DNA of 64,000 nucleotides, taken from NCBI RefSeq assembly GCF_000585355.1, contig NZ_KK073873.1, positions 3,019,703 through 3,083,702 of the forward strand. Reading direction: 5' to 3'. This document shows, one piece after another, positions 27,854-35,867 of this stretch. The notes beneath the pieces are model-generated. The model had not been told where the DNA came from and did not search any database. It saw nothing but the letters and a program-made list of their open reading frames with translations. This DNA comes from Xylanibacter oryzae DSM 17970 (GTDB taxonomy: Bacteria > Bacteroidota > Bacteroidia > Bacteroidales > Bacteroidaceae). Made by a program: the position numbers and the translations under genes. The first letter of the stretch is position 1. Every line of letters starts with the position of its first letter.

Positions 27854-28356
27854 ACTTATATTTATGTAAGTATGTCTCACCATTAGGTGATATCACTATG
27901 GCCAGTGATGGTGAAGCACTAACTGGTCTATGGTTTGACGGACAGAAATATTTTCCGCAACTGAGTTCAGAATATATTTTTGATTACAATATTCCTGTAT
28001 TTATTCAGGCACGTAAATGGTTGGATGCATACTTCCGGGGCATAAATCCAGGTGAAATACCTCCAATACATCTTAAAGGTTCCTCCTTTCGCATTTTGGT
28101 ATGGGATATTCTACAGGCAGTACCTTATGGCAAAAGTATTACATATAGTGATATTGCTAGGCAGATTGCCATAAAGATGCGAATCTCAAAGATGTCAGCT
28201 CAGGCTGTTGGAGGAGCTGTATCTCATAATCCAATAAGTATTATTGTTCCATGTCACAGGGTTATAGGGGTCAAAGGTGATCTTACTGGATATGCAGGAG
28301 GACTTCAAAGAAAGATTGAACTGTTAAGGATTGAACATACTGACTTTCTTATGTAA
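27850..28356 (+). CDS. ogt: Methylated-DNA-protein-cysteine methyltransferase
   Basis: The 168-residue protein has the AGT/MGMT active site IVPCHRVIG (C135), the helix-turn-helix region preceded by VPYGKSITYSDIA, and the C-terminal GYAGGLQRKIELL motif. It repairs O6-alkylguanine by a suicide transfer to the cysteine and acts in the cytoplasm. It overlaps the esterase gene by 4 nt and is the last gene of the pectinase operon, an odd companion for secreted enzymes. Length is normal for the Ogt type. Confidence 0.93.
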   Translation: MNLYLCKYVSPLGDITMASDGEALTGLWFDGQKYFPQLSSEYIFDYNIPVFIQARKWLDAYFRGINPGEIPPIHLKGSSFRILVWDILQAVPYGKSITYSDIARQIAIKMRISKMSAQAVGGAVSHNPISIIVPCHRVIGVKGDLTGYAGGLQRKIELLRIEHTDFLM

Positions 28357-29038
28357 TATTCTGTTTGCGCCTTATTCATTGCATGCATATTTGTAATAAC
28401 AATAATAACAAACCTTCAAAGCCCTTGCGTTTTTTCTTTTGGTTCAGTTTTCTTTTGTATCCGCGTAAGGAAAAGAACAATACAGCGAAACAAAAGGAAA
28501 AGAACAAAGTCCTGCACTTTACAGAATAAAAAAATAAAAAAGAGTGTCACTATACCACTATACATGTTAAATGACTGACTATCAATATGATAATAGTTGT
28601 ATAAACCCCATATAAATGCCACAAAATGTCACTCAAATACCACTCCGGAGCTATCTTTGCATAGCTTTTGCACTATGTGAGCTATCCTTTGACACCTCAA
28701 GAACATAGCTCTTGTACTACGGGAACTATCCTTTGACAATGTAAAAGCTATCTTCTTGAAAATGAAAATAAAAGTATGACCTTATAGTGGTAGAACAGTG
28801 GTATTTTGTGGTATTTCGAAGTACGTGAAAGCCCTATAAACAAAGGAAGAGTGGTAAAGTGACATTTATTTATAACTTTTAGTTGGTTTGGTCCAACTTT
28901 CTGGGTTCATTTCATCTATTACAGCTTTGACAATAGCATGATCCGACTGTAGTGGAGGTGCAGGCATACAAGCCGACCCACAACTAGAACGACTTTCATT
29001 TGGAGGTATCGCTCTTATGGGCGATATATGGGATAATG
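28357..29038. other. Intergenic region with gene-free virE-element copy and thi-gene fragment
   Basis: This 680-nt gap holds no intact gene. It contains the 320-bp element described separately at 28545-28864 and, to its right, a decayed fragment resembling ThiD and ThiE. The left 180 nt contain purine-rich stretches with no recognised feature; a 68-codon minus-strand frame there is not supported. Confidence 0.7.
28545..28864 (+). mobile_element. MITE-like element: virE flanks and iterons without the gene
   Basis: The ends are near-perfect inverted repeats: TGTCACTATACCACT at 28545-28559 and AGTGGTAAAGTGACA at 28850-28864 (14 of 15 positions pair). Inner inverted repeats rich in TACCACT/AGTGGTA lie at 28611-28646 and 28785-28818. 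Between them is an array of six AGCTATCTTTG-like units. The whole sequence matches, base by base with scattered differences, the reverse complement of both flanks of the virE-type gene at 57974-60061. The join near 28780 falls where that gene would be. No clear target duplication is visible. Confidence 0.7.
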
Positions 29039-29100
29039 TCAGTGCAGAAAAAATAGTGACACACCTAGAACAGATACTACAGCACCCAAAACACCCTTGA
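28915..29100 (+). pseudogene. Fragment resembling ThiD N-terminus joined to ThiE C-terminus
   Basis: Read in one frame, the segment gives TALTIA, a stop, then SDCSGGAGIQAD. This is the nucleotide-site motif of hydroxymethylpyrimidine kinase ThiD, with the usual glycine codon changed to TGA at 28939-28941. It continues as FGGIALMGDIWDN, which resembles the last strand of thiamine phosphate synthase ThiE in Bacteroidota. The two pieces are out of biological order, so this is a deletion scar of a thiamine locus. It runs 62 nt into the 3' end of the convergent transporter gene. The ThiD identity is fairly secure, the ThiE part less so. Confidence 0.5.
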
Positions 29101-29974
29101 CTGTTATTGGTTGACCAAATATGTAATGAGAAGGTATTATTATCAGTATAGGAGTTAGTGCCATCAGAGTACTTGCGATCCCGGCAGCTGTATATTGTAC
29201 TGCCATCAATGAGAATCCAACCCCAATGAATGGACCGAATATAACAGCTATAAGAGTCATGCTCATTCCTTTTTTGTCGTGTATGCTTTTATGTAACATT
29301 CCAAAGCCTTGATGTACCCACATTATTAATAAGAAAGCTAAAAATCCGGCAAGACATCTTATCATGTTAGCACTAAATGGTAGATAATTTTGTATTGATG
29401 GCAATATGTATGAAGGTGTATCTTTTATATAATAGTCTAGTCCTATTTTACTTAGAACCAGTCCAATGCCTTGTCCCATTCCTGCCCCTATACCGAATAG
29501 CACTCCACTTAGAGGTAATTTAAGCGTGATCTTTTTGCCGTCACCTCTTCCAAGCACGGAGATTGCAATTCCAAGTAGTGTCACTATCATTGCAATAATG
29601 CTGTTTACTGTTAAGTGCTGGCCCAATGTAAACCATGCCATGAATGCAGCAGCCATAGGTGCCAATGTCATAAATAACTGACCGTAACGCGAACCAATTG
29701 CAAGATAGCTCCTAAATAGGCAATAATCGCCCATTGCATAACCTACCAGCCCTGACAAAGTGAGCCACATCCATGCTCTTCCACTAGCGTATACAGGCAT
29801 AAACTGTCCTGTAAATATCCACATTCCCAGTCCTGTAAGTATGAATGCGGCAGACATACGCCATACGTTAAGTGTGAATACACCTAGTCTTTTACTTGCT
29901 ACTTCACTGGCAATGGCTGTTATAGTCCATGAGAATGCTACACCCATAGATATTATTTCACCTAAATACTGCAT
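29039..29974 (-). CDS. EamA/DMT-family transporter
   Basis: This 311-residue protein has ten hydrophobic segments in two five-helix repeats, as in the drug/metabolite transporter superfamily. A GEIISMGVAFSWTITAIASE start and a SGLVGYAMGDYCLF motif in the first EamA repeat are seen. The second repeat ends in SVLGVSLFFLH. These inner-membrane proteins usually export amino acids or other small metabolites; the substrate is unknown. It is the last gene of a short leftward group with the AraC regulator and thioredoxin genes. Confidence 0.87.
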   Translation of the reverse strand: MQYLGEIISMGVAFSWTITAIASEVASKRLGVFTLNVWRMSAAFILTGLGMWIFTGQFMPVYASGRAWMWLTLSGLVGYAMGDYCLFRSYLAIGSRYGQLFMTLAPMAAAFMAWFTLGQHLTVNSIIAMIVTLLGIAISVLGRGDGKKITLKLPLSGVLFGIGAGMGQGIGLVLSKIGLDYYIKDTPSYILPSIQNYLPFSANMIRCLAGFLAFLLIMWVHQGFGMLHKSIHDKKGMSMTLIAVIFGPFIGVGFSLMAVQYTAAGIASTLMALTPILIIIPSHYIFGQPITVKGVLGAVVSVLGVSLFFLH

Positions 29975-30051
29975 TACTTCTATTTATCTTTTTATCCTTT
30001 TACCTTTTTCTCTACACACTTACTATTTTGACTTGTATAACATTATATGTG

Positions 30052-30885
30052 TTAGACATTTTTTCTGAATTCAGAAATGTTCTTACCTGTCATTTTCTTA
30101 AAGAAACGACTAAATGTTGCCAAATCTTCAAATCCCAAAATATCACCTATTTCCTTTGCGCTCTTATTTGTATATAGAAGTAGTCGTTTAGCCTCCGCTT
30201 CTATTCTTTCGTGTATCACCCTTAATGGTGAAGGTAGCTCATAAGTTTCAAACAGATTGGCAAGAGTCTTTGGCGAACGGAAAAGCATTCCCGCATAATC
30301 CTGAACCCTTTTTTTATCTTTAAAGTTGTTATCTACTAGTACGTAGAATTTTCTTACAATATCCAAAGCTTTTTCACAATCTTTATTTATGCCATAGCGC
30401 ATTCTCGCCATCCTTGTGCATATAATGATAAATCGTTTTAGCAAAATACGTAGCATTTCTTCTTGAAGCTTATCTGTAATAGAGCTCTCTTCAACGAATT
30501 CATCCATAGTACGGCAAAGTAATTCTGATTCTTTTTCAGAAAGTTTCAATGTCATTACATTGCTTGAACCATGAAAAAGAAAACCGTTGCACGACACTTC
30601 ATCATCATGTCTGAACACACAATAGAAATTGCTGTTGAATAGAACAGTAAGGTATTCACCATTTACCGAATCTATGCTGATGTGATGAAGTGGCGTGAGC
30701 GGAATTATTTCATTTTTATGTAGTACTATCTTTACATGATCTATTTCTATTTTCAGTTCACCTTCCCTTACCCAAATAAATTTGTATAGTGAAGAATCTT
30801 TATTGAGTTTTTTGTTCTCATCAAAGCGAGATGTTATGGCAATAGTGCCATCCATTTTGGTACTGAACTGATAATCGATCATCAA
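30052..30885 (-). CDS. AraC-family transcriptional regulator
   Basis: The 277-residue protein has an N-terminal cupin-like sensor domain (about residues 25-110) and two C-terminal helix-turn-helix motifs. The second, IGDILGFEDLATFSRFFKKMTG, is the classic AraC signature (about residues 240-265). It lies 77 nt upstream of the DMT gene and 33 nt downstream of the thioredoxin gene. It may control the adjacent exporter or the pectinase operons. No hybrid two-component regulator, the usual pectin-locus regulator, lies in the window. Target and ligand are unknown. Confidence 0.88.
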   Translation of the reverse strand: MMIDYQFSTKMDGTIAITSRFDENKKLNKDSSLYKFIWVREGELKIEIDHVKIVLHKNEIIPLTPLHHISIDSVNGEYLTVLFNSNFYCVFRHDDEVSCNGFLFHGSSNVMTLKLSEKESELLCRTMDEFVEESSITDKLQEEMLRILLKRFIIICTRMARMRYGINKDCEKALDIVRKFYVLVDNNFKDKKRVQDYAGMLFRSPKTLANLFETYELPSPLRVIHERIEAEAKRLLLYTNKSAKEIGDILGFEDLATFSRFFKKMTGKNISEFRKNV

Positions 30886-30918
30886 TGCGAATTATTAATT
30901 ACTCCGCTAAGGTAGTAT

Positions 30919-31392
30919 TTATTTTTCTAATAGCAACTTTTCTTTAATGATTTTATTTAGATCCCCTTTAAGCATAGCTCCTCTTGTGTAGAAAGGATCT
31001 CCTTTTTGGGGAACCCATAGCAGAGTTGGAATACTGCTCACTCCGAAAGCCTGTGCAAGATCCTCTTCCTGATCTACATCAACTTTGTATATTATTAGTT
31101 TTCCGTCATATTCTGTTGCCAGAGAGTCCATAATAGGTGCTAGCATTTTACATGGTCCACACCATGTAGCATAGAAATCTACGATACAAGGTACATCACC
31201 TTCATATTTCCACTGGTTGGGTGTTGCCTCATAGTTGCTTACTCTTTTTAGAAATTCTTCTTTTGTTAAATGGATTACTTTCATGTTGTTATTCTCCTTT
31301 ACTTTTACGGTCTTTTTGGTTCCACTTCCTACACAAGCTGTTATAGATAATAGAATTATCATCAAGACCATTGTTAATTTGTTTATTCTCAT
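30919..31392 (-). CDS. Thioredoxin-like lipoprotein
   Basis: At 157 residues, it has a lipobox ending in SITAC (C20) and a thioredoxin fold with the active site ATWCGPCKML (C78 and C81). The cis-proline loop GVSSIPTLLW follows near residue 125. The protein should be tethered in the periplasm and either reduce or oxidise disulfides there. Thioredoxin lipoproteins are frequent in Bacteroidota. It heads the leftward group and faces away from the GH95 gene. Confidence 0.9.
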   Translation of the reverse strand: MRINKLTMVLMIILLSITACVGSGTKKTVKVKENNNMKVIHLTKEEFLKRVSNYEATPNQWKYEGDVPCIVDFYATWCGPCKMLAPIMDSLATEYDGKLIIYKVDVDQEEDLAQAFGVSSIPTLLWVPQKGDPFYTRGAMLKGDLNKIIKEKLLLEK

Positions 31393-31921
31393 ATTCTCTT
31401 TTAATTTTATAATTCTTATTTTTGATGCAAAGATATGGTTAGATTATTTGAAATATAATGGCAGAAATTCCGCGATAGTTAGCTATAATTCCCGAAATGA
31501 TAAGAAAATTATTCTGATATAACTTTTAGATACTATTTTATGTCTATTTTAACTGGTAAAATTGATTTATTCTATTAAAACGTGATCTTATTATAATGAA
31601 AGGATATTATTGATTTTTTAAATACTGAAAGAGAGTTATAAATACCATAGGTCATAGCAAATAGCTTTTGCGCTTTTGCATTAAATAATTATTGCTAAGA
31701 TACGATATAATGTTTATAAATCAGAGTAAAGGTAATTAATAAATAATTAAAATACAATAATCTTTATATTTTATTTTATAAACTTTGAATTATTTTTATT
31801 AAATTTGACTCGTAGATGACAGCATCTTGTTAGTAGTCAAGATGTCAAAATTCAAATATATCCAATATTGGTTACAAATCCAATTCTTAGTCGTCTACAA
31901 TTATAGTATATTATCGAAATT
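31393..31921. other. Divergent intergenic region, thioredoxin / GH95 operon
   Basis: This is AT-rich and gene-free. It includes one isolated AGCTTTTG-like repeat near 31663 and, at the right, a possible promoter (TAAATTTG, 31800-31807; the -33 spacing is poor) and a structured leader before the GH95 gene. Confidence 0.6.
31812..31898 (+). promoter_or_regulatory. Nested inverted repeats in the GH95-operon leader
   Basis: An outer stem pairs GTAGATGAC (31812-31820) with GTCGTCTAC (31890-31898), with one G-U pair. An inner stem pairs CATCTTG (31823-31829) with CAAGATG (31838-31844), and a palindrome CCAATATTGG lies at 31862-31871. The wobble pair suggests RNA folding. It sits just downstream of a TAAATTTG box and 23 nt before the ATG, so it could be a regulatory leader or an operator. 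Confidence 0.5.
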
Positions 31922-34384
31922 ATGAAAAAGATTAAAATATTGGCGGCACTATTAGGACTGCTTGCGTGTAGCAGTATTTACGCTTCCAAATACAGATTAT
32001 GGTATGATAAACCTGCTGAGGTGTGGACTGAGGCTTTACCTTTAGGCAATGGCAGACTTGGGGCAATGGTATATGGAAATCCTGCCGTTGAACATATACA
32101 GTTGAATGAGGAGACTATATGGGCAGGACAGCCCAATAATAATGCCAACCCTGAAGCTAAAGCCAATCTCCCTATTATACGTAAGTTGATTTTTGATGGC
32201 AAGTATGAGGAGGCACAGAATCTCGCCAACGAGAAAGTGATGTCTTCTACTAATCATGGAATGCCTTATCAACCCTTTGGCGATTTGTATATATCATTTC
32301 CAGGACATTCACAGTATAAAAATTATATACGTGAACTTAGTCTTGACTCAGCACTCACTATCGTAAAATATACTATTGGAGATGTTGAATATCAACGCGA
32401 GACAATTACGAATTTCGCTACACAGGTAATCACTGTAAAACTTACGGCCAGTAAACCTGGTATGATAACTTTTAATGCGAACTTCATTACTCCACATCAA
32501 GACATAGTAATTAAGACTCTCGGTGATAATGTTGTGCTTGATGGTATTGCGGGGCAGCATGAGGGACTGAAAGGTAAAATACGTTTTGAGGGGCGTATGG
32601 CTGTGCGTAATAATGGCGGGAAAATGGTCTGTAAAGATGGTATTATGAGTGTTAATAATGCCGATGAGGCTGTGATATATGTATCTATTGCTACCAACTT
32701 TGTGAATTATAAGAATATATCTGCTGATGAGAAGGTACGTGCCAAGAGTTATATAGATAGTGCAATGGCTATAGACTATCAGACTGCTAAAAATAAACAT
32801 GAAGACATCTTCCATAAGTATATGGACAGGACCAGTCTTTATCTTGGTGAAGATAAATTTGCCAATCTTACTACTGATGCCAGAATTGCAGGTTTCGCAA
32901 AGAATAATGATAATTATCTTGCTGCGACCTATTTTACGTTCGGCAGATATCTGTTGATATGCTGTTCACAACCTGGTGGGCAACCGGCCAACCTGCAAGG
33001 GATCTGGAATGACAAAATGCTACCGTCATGGGACAGTAAATATACCACAAATATCAATCTGGAGATGAACTATTGGCCTGCAGAAGTTACTAATCTTACA
33101 GAACTTAACGGTCCGCTGTTCAGTCTGATAGATGATGTAAGCAAGACTGGTCATGATGCTGCGCGTATAATGTATGGGGCAGATGGATGGGTGTTGCATC
33201 ATAATACCGATATATGGCGTATCACAGGCGCTGTAGATCATGCGGCTTCTGGTATGTGGCAGACCGGCGCAGCATGGCTTTGTCGTCATCTATGGGAACA
33301 TTACCTTTATACTGGCGATAAGGACTTTTTGCATAATGTATATCCTACAATGAAAGAGGCTGCTTTGTTTTTCGATCAAACTATGGTGAAAGAGCCTAAG
33401 CACGGATGGCTTGTGGTGTGTCCTGATCTATCGCCAGAGAATGTACATGCGGGTAGTAACCATAAGGCAACTATTGCTGCCGGTGTTACTATGGATAATG
33501 AGCTGGTTAGTGATTTGTTCCATGAGGTGATAGCTTCAGCCGGGATACTTAATACGGATAATGACTTGGCATCTCATTATAAACAATTATTGACACAGAT
33601 GCCACCTATGCAGATAGGGCATTGGGGACAGTTACAGGAGTGGATGGAAGACTGGGATGATCCCACAGACACTCACCGCCATGTTTCGCATCTTTACGGA
33701 TTATATCCAAGCAATCAGATATCACCTTATCGTACGCCCCAACTTTTTGATGCAGCACGCACATCGCTGGTGCATCGTGGAGATGAAAGTACCGGATGGA
33801 GTATGGGATGGAAAGTTTGCTTTTGGGCCAGATTGCTTGATGGCAACCATGCTTATAAACTGATTGCTGACCAGTTGAAATTGTCTGATGATAAGTTTGT
33901 TGCTTATGGTACGAACAAGAAGGGTGGAGGTACTTATGCCAATATGTTTGATGCGCATCCTCCATTTCAGATAGACGGCAACTTTGGATGTACAGCAGGT
34001 ATAGCAGAAATGCTAATGCAAAGTTATGATGGATATATATATCTGTTACCAGCATTACCAGATGTTTGGCAGGATGGTAGTGTAAGAGGGCTTGTCGCAC
34101 GCGGTGGTTTTTTTATAGACATTGACTGGAAAGGTGGCCGTATTAATCATTTGCGTGTATACTCTGAGAAGGGAGGCAACTGTCGTTTGCGTTCTGTTGT
34201 AAAACTGAAAGGTAAAGGACTGAAAAAAGCTGTTGGAGGTAATTCAAATCCATTATACGATGTACCTGGCAATGCTTCTATCCTTATTAACAAAGAAGCT
34301 AAACTTAATAAACTCAAACTACCTAATACATACCTTTACGACCTTAAGACAAAGGCTGGAGAAGTATGGGAATATAATGATTAA
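31922..34384 (+). CDS. GH95 alpha-L-fucosidase / alpha-L-galactosidase
   Basis: The 820-residue protein has a signal peptide (about 1-22) and the GH95 pattern. The N-terminal beta domain starts with LWYDKPAEVWTEALPLGNGRLGAMVYG and HIQLNEETIWAG. The catalytic (alpha/alpha)6 barrel carries NLQGIWNDKMLPSWDSKYTTNINLEMNYWPA and DESTGWSMGWK. GH95 enzymes remove alpha-1,2-L-fucose or the related L-galactose. In RG-II degradation a GH95 alpha-L-galactosidase acts on chain A, and the context favours that here. It starts the second pectinase operon and ends 7 nt before the GH140 start. Confidence 0.9.
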   Translation: MKKIKILAALLGLLACSSIYASKYRLWYDKPAEVWTEALPLGNGRLGAMVYGNPAVEHIQLNEETIWAGQPNNNANPEAKANLPIIRKLIFDGKYEEAQNLANEKVMSSTNHGMPYQPFGDLYISFPGHSQYKNYIRELSLDSALTIVKYTIGDVEYQRETITNFATQVITVKLTASKPGMITFNANFITPHQDIVIKTLGDNVVLDGIAGQHEGLKGKIRFEGRMAVRNNGGKMVCKDGIMSVNNADEAVIYVSIATNFVNYKNISADEKVRAKSYIDSAMAIDYQTAKNKHEDIFHKYMDRTSLYLGEDKFANLTTDARIAGFAKNNDNYLAATYFTFGRYLLICCSQPGGQPANLQGIWNDKMLPSWDSKYTTNINLEMNYWPAEVTNLTELNGPLFSLIDDVSKTGHDAARIMYGADGWVLHHNTDIWRITGAVDHAASGMWQTGAAWLCRHLWEHYLYTGDKDFLHNVYPTMKEAALFFDQTMVKEPKHGWLVVCPDLSPENVHAGSNHKATIAAGVTMDNELVSDLFHEVIASAGILNTDNDLASHYKQLLTQMPPMQIGHWGQLQEWMEDWDDPTDTHRHVSHLYGLYPSNQISPYRTPQLFDAARTSLVHRGDESTGWSMGWKVCFWARLLDGNHAYKLIADQLKLSDDKFVAYGTNKKGGGTYANMFDAHPPFQIDGNFGCTAGIAEMLMQSYDGYIYLLPALPDVWQDGSVRGLVARGGFFIDIDWKGGRINHLRVYSEKGGNCRLRSVVKLKGKGLKKAVGGNSNPLYDVPGNASILINKEAKLNKLKLPNTYLYDLKTKAGEVWEYND

Positions 34385-34391
34385 AATAAAA

Positions 34392-35855
34392 ATGAAAAAA
34401 TATCTGTTTATATTATTGCTATCGGCATTGGTGCTTGATGTTTCTGGTGCCATAAAACCATGGAATAACGGACGCTTAAGAGTTTCTGACAATCATAAGT
34501 TTTTGCAGTTTGATAACGGCAAACCTTTCTTTTGGCAAGGCGAAACAGCATGGCTATTACCTCAGAGATTAAATAGAGATGAGGCTTCTTATTATCTTCA
34601 GCGATGCAACGAAGCTGGTTATAATATGGTTCAAATTCAGGTTATGGATAAGGTGCCATCATATAATATATACGGTCAGATGTCGTTGATCGATGGATTC
34701 AATTTTGAAGGCATCAATCGCAAAGGTGTTTATGGTTATTGGGATCATCTTGATTATATCATAGACAGGGCTGCAGATAACGGTATATATGTCGGTATGG
34801 TATGCATATGGGGATCTCAGGTAAAGGATGGCGCAATAAATGCTGAACAGGCAAAGGCTTATGGCAAGTTTCTTGCAGAGAGATATAAAGATCGTCCTAA
34901 TATTATTTGGATAATGGGTGGTGACATACAGGGCGACATACATACTGAGGTATGGGATGCTTTGGCTAACACTATTAAGAGTATTGATAAGAATCATCTT
35001 ATGTCTTATCACCCACGTGGACGTTATACATCTGCCAAATGGTTTAATGATCGTAGTTGGCTTGATTTTAATATGTTCCAAAGTGGCCATCGACGTTATG
35101 GTCAGCGTATGGGTAACAAAGACTATCCTATACCGGATAATACTGAAGAGGACAACTGGCAGTATGTCGATTCTACATGGCAGTATAAAAATATAAAACC
35201 GGTACTTGATGATGAACCTATATATGAGGATATACCTCAGGGACTCCATGATAATAATGAACCAAGATGGCAGGCTCGTGATGTACGAAGATATGCTTAT
35301 TGGTCTGTATTCGCAGGATCTTGTGGACATACTTATGGGCATAATGCCATCATGCAGTTCTTAAAACCTGGCTATCCTACATCTTATGGTGATGCCGGTG
35401 ATGTTAAGTCATGGTATCAGGCTCTCAAAGATCCAGGGTTTAGTCAGATGAAGTATCTTAAGAATCTTATTATGGCGTTCCCTTATTTTGAAAGGGTGCC
35501 TGATCAGAGTATAATACTAGACAATGGCAAGCAATATAACCGTCTTTCGGCTACTCGTGGTAAAGATTATCTACTTGTTTATAACTATACAGGGAGGACC
35601 ATGAAACTTGATCTTCGTAAAATAAGCGGTAGCAAGAAGAATCTCTGGACTTATAATACACAGAATGGTATGCTTACCTATATTGGTAAATACGATAACA
35701 AGGTAGTCTCTTTGGATATAAACCCAGCTAATGGGAGTACTGATACCGACTTTGTATTGATTGCCGTAGATGCTGATAAAACATATTTGGCAAAAGATCA
35801 GAAAAAGATATCAGATCAAAACCTCTCAGGTAAGACCAGAGACTTGAACGAATAA
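34392..35855 (+). CDS. GH140 apiosidase-like endo-enzyme (DUF4038)
   Basis: I place the start at 34392, where a signal peptide begins right after the GH95 stop; the longest frame starts inside GH95. The protein (487 residues) carries GKPFFWQGETAWLLPQRL and TIM-barrel motifs. D178 in MGGDIQGD and E275 in LDDEPIYED are candidate catalytic residues, 97 apart. As I recall, the GH140 founding enzyme BT1012 uses an aspartate and a glutamate with the same spacing. GH140 cuts between apiose and galacturonic acid, releasing RG-II side chains from the backbone. It lies 12 nt before the GH78 fusion gene. Confidence 0.85.
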   Translation: MKKYLFILLLSALVLDVSGAIKPWNNGRLRVSDNHKFLQFDNGKPFFWQGETAWLLPQRLNRDEASYYLQRCNEAGYNMVQIQVMDKVPSYNIYGQMSLIDGFNFEGINRKGVYGYWDHLDYIIDRAADNGIYVGMVCIWGSQVKDGAINAEQAKAYGKFLAERYKDRPNIIWIMGGDIQGDIHTEVWDALANTIKSIDKNHLMSYHPRGRYTSAKWFNDRSWLDFNMFQSGHRRYGQRMGNKDYPIPDNTEEDNWQYVDSTWQYKNIKPVLDDEPIYEDIPQGLHDNNEPRWQARDVRRYAYWSVFAGSCGHTYGHNAIMQFLKPGYPTSYGDAGDVKSWYQALKDPGFSQMKYLKNLIMAFPYFERVPDQSIILDNGKQYNRLSATRGKDYLLVYNYTGRTMKLDLRKISGSKKNLWTYNTQNGMLTYIGKYDNKVVSLDINPANGSTDTDFVLIAVDADKTYLAKDQKKISDQNLSGKTRDLNE

Positions 35856-35867
35856 CAGACTTTTGAA

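Noticed and set aside
28646..28765. Regular repeats resembling a CRISPR array
   Set aside because: The units are degenerate, the spacers short and similar, and no cas gene is present. The array matches the iteron-like repeats at 60.1 kb.
34233..34391. N-terminal extension of the GH140 gene
   Set aside because: It overlaps the GH95 coding region and precedes a clear signal peptide starting at 34392.
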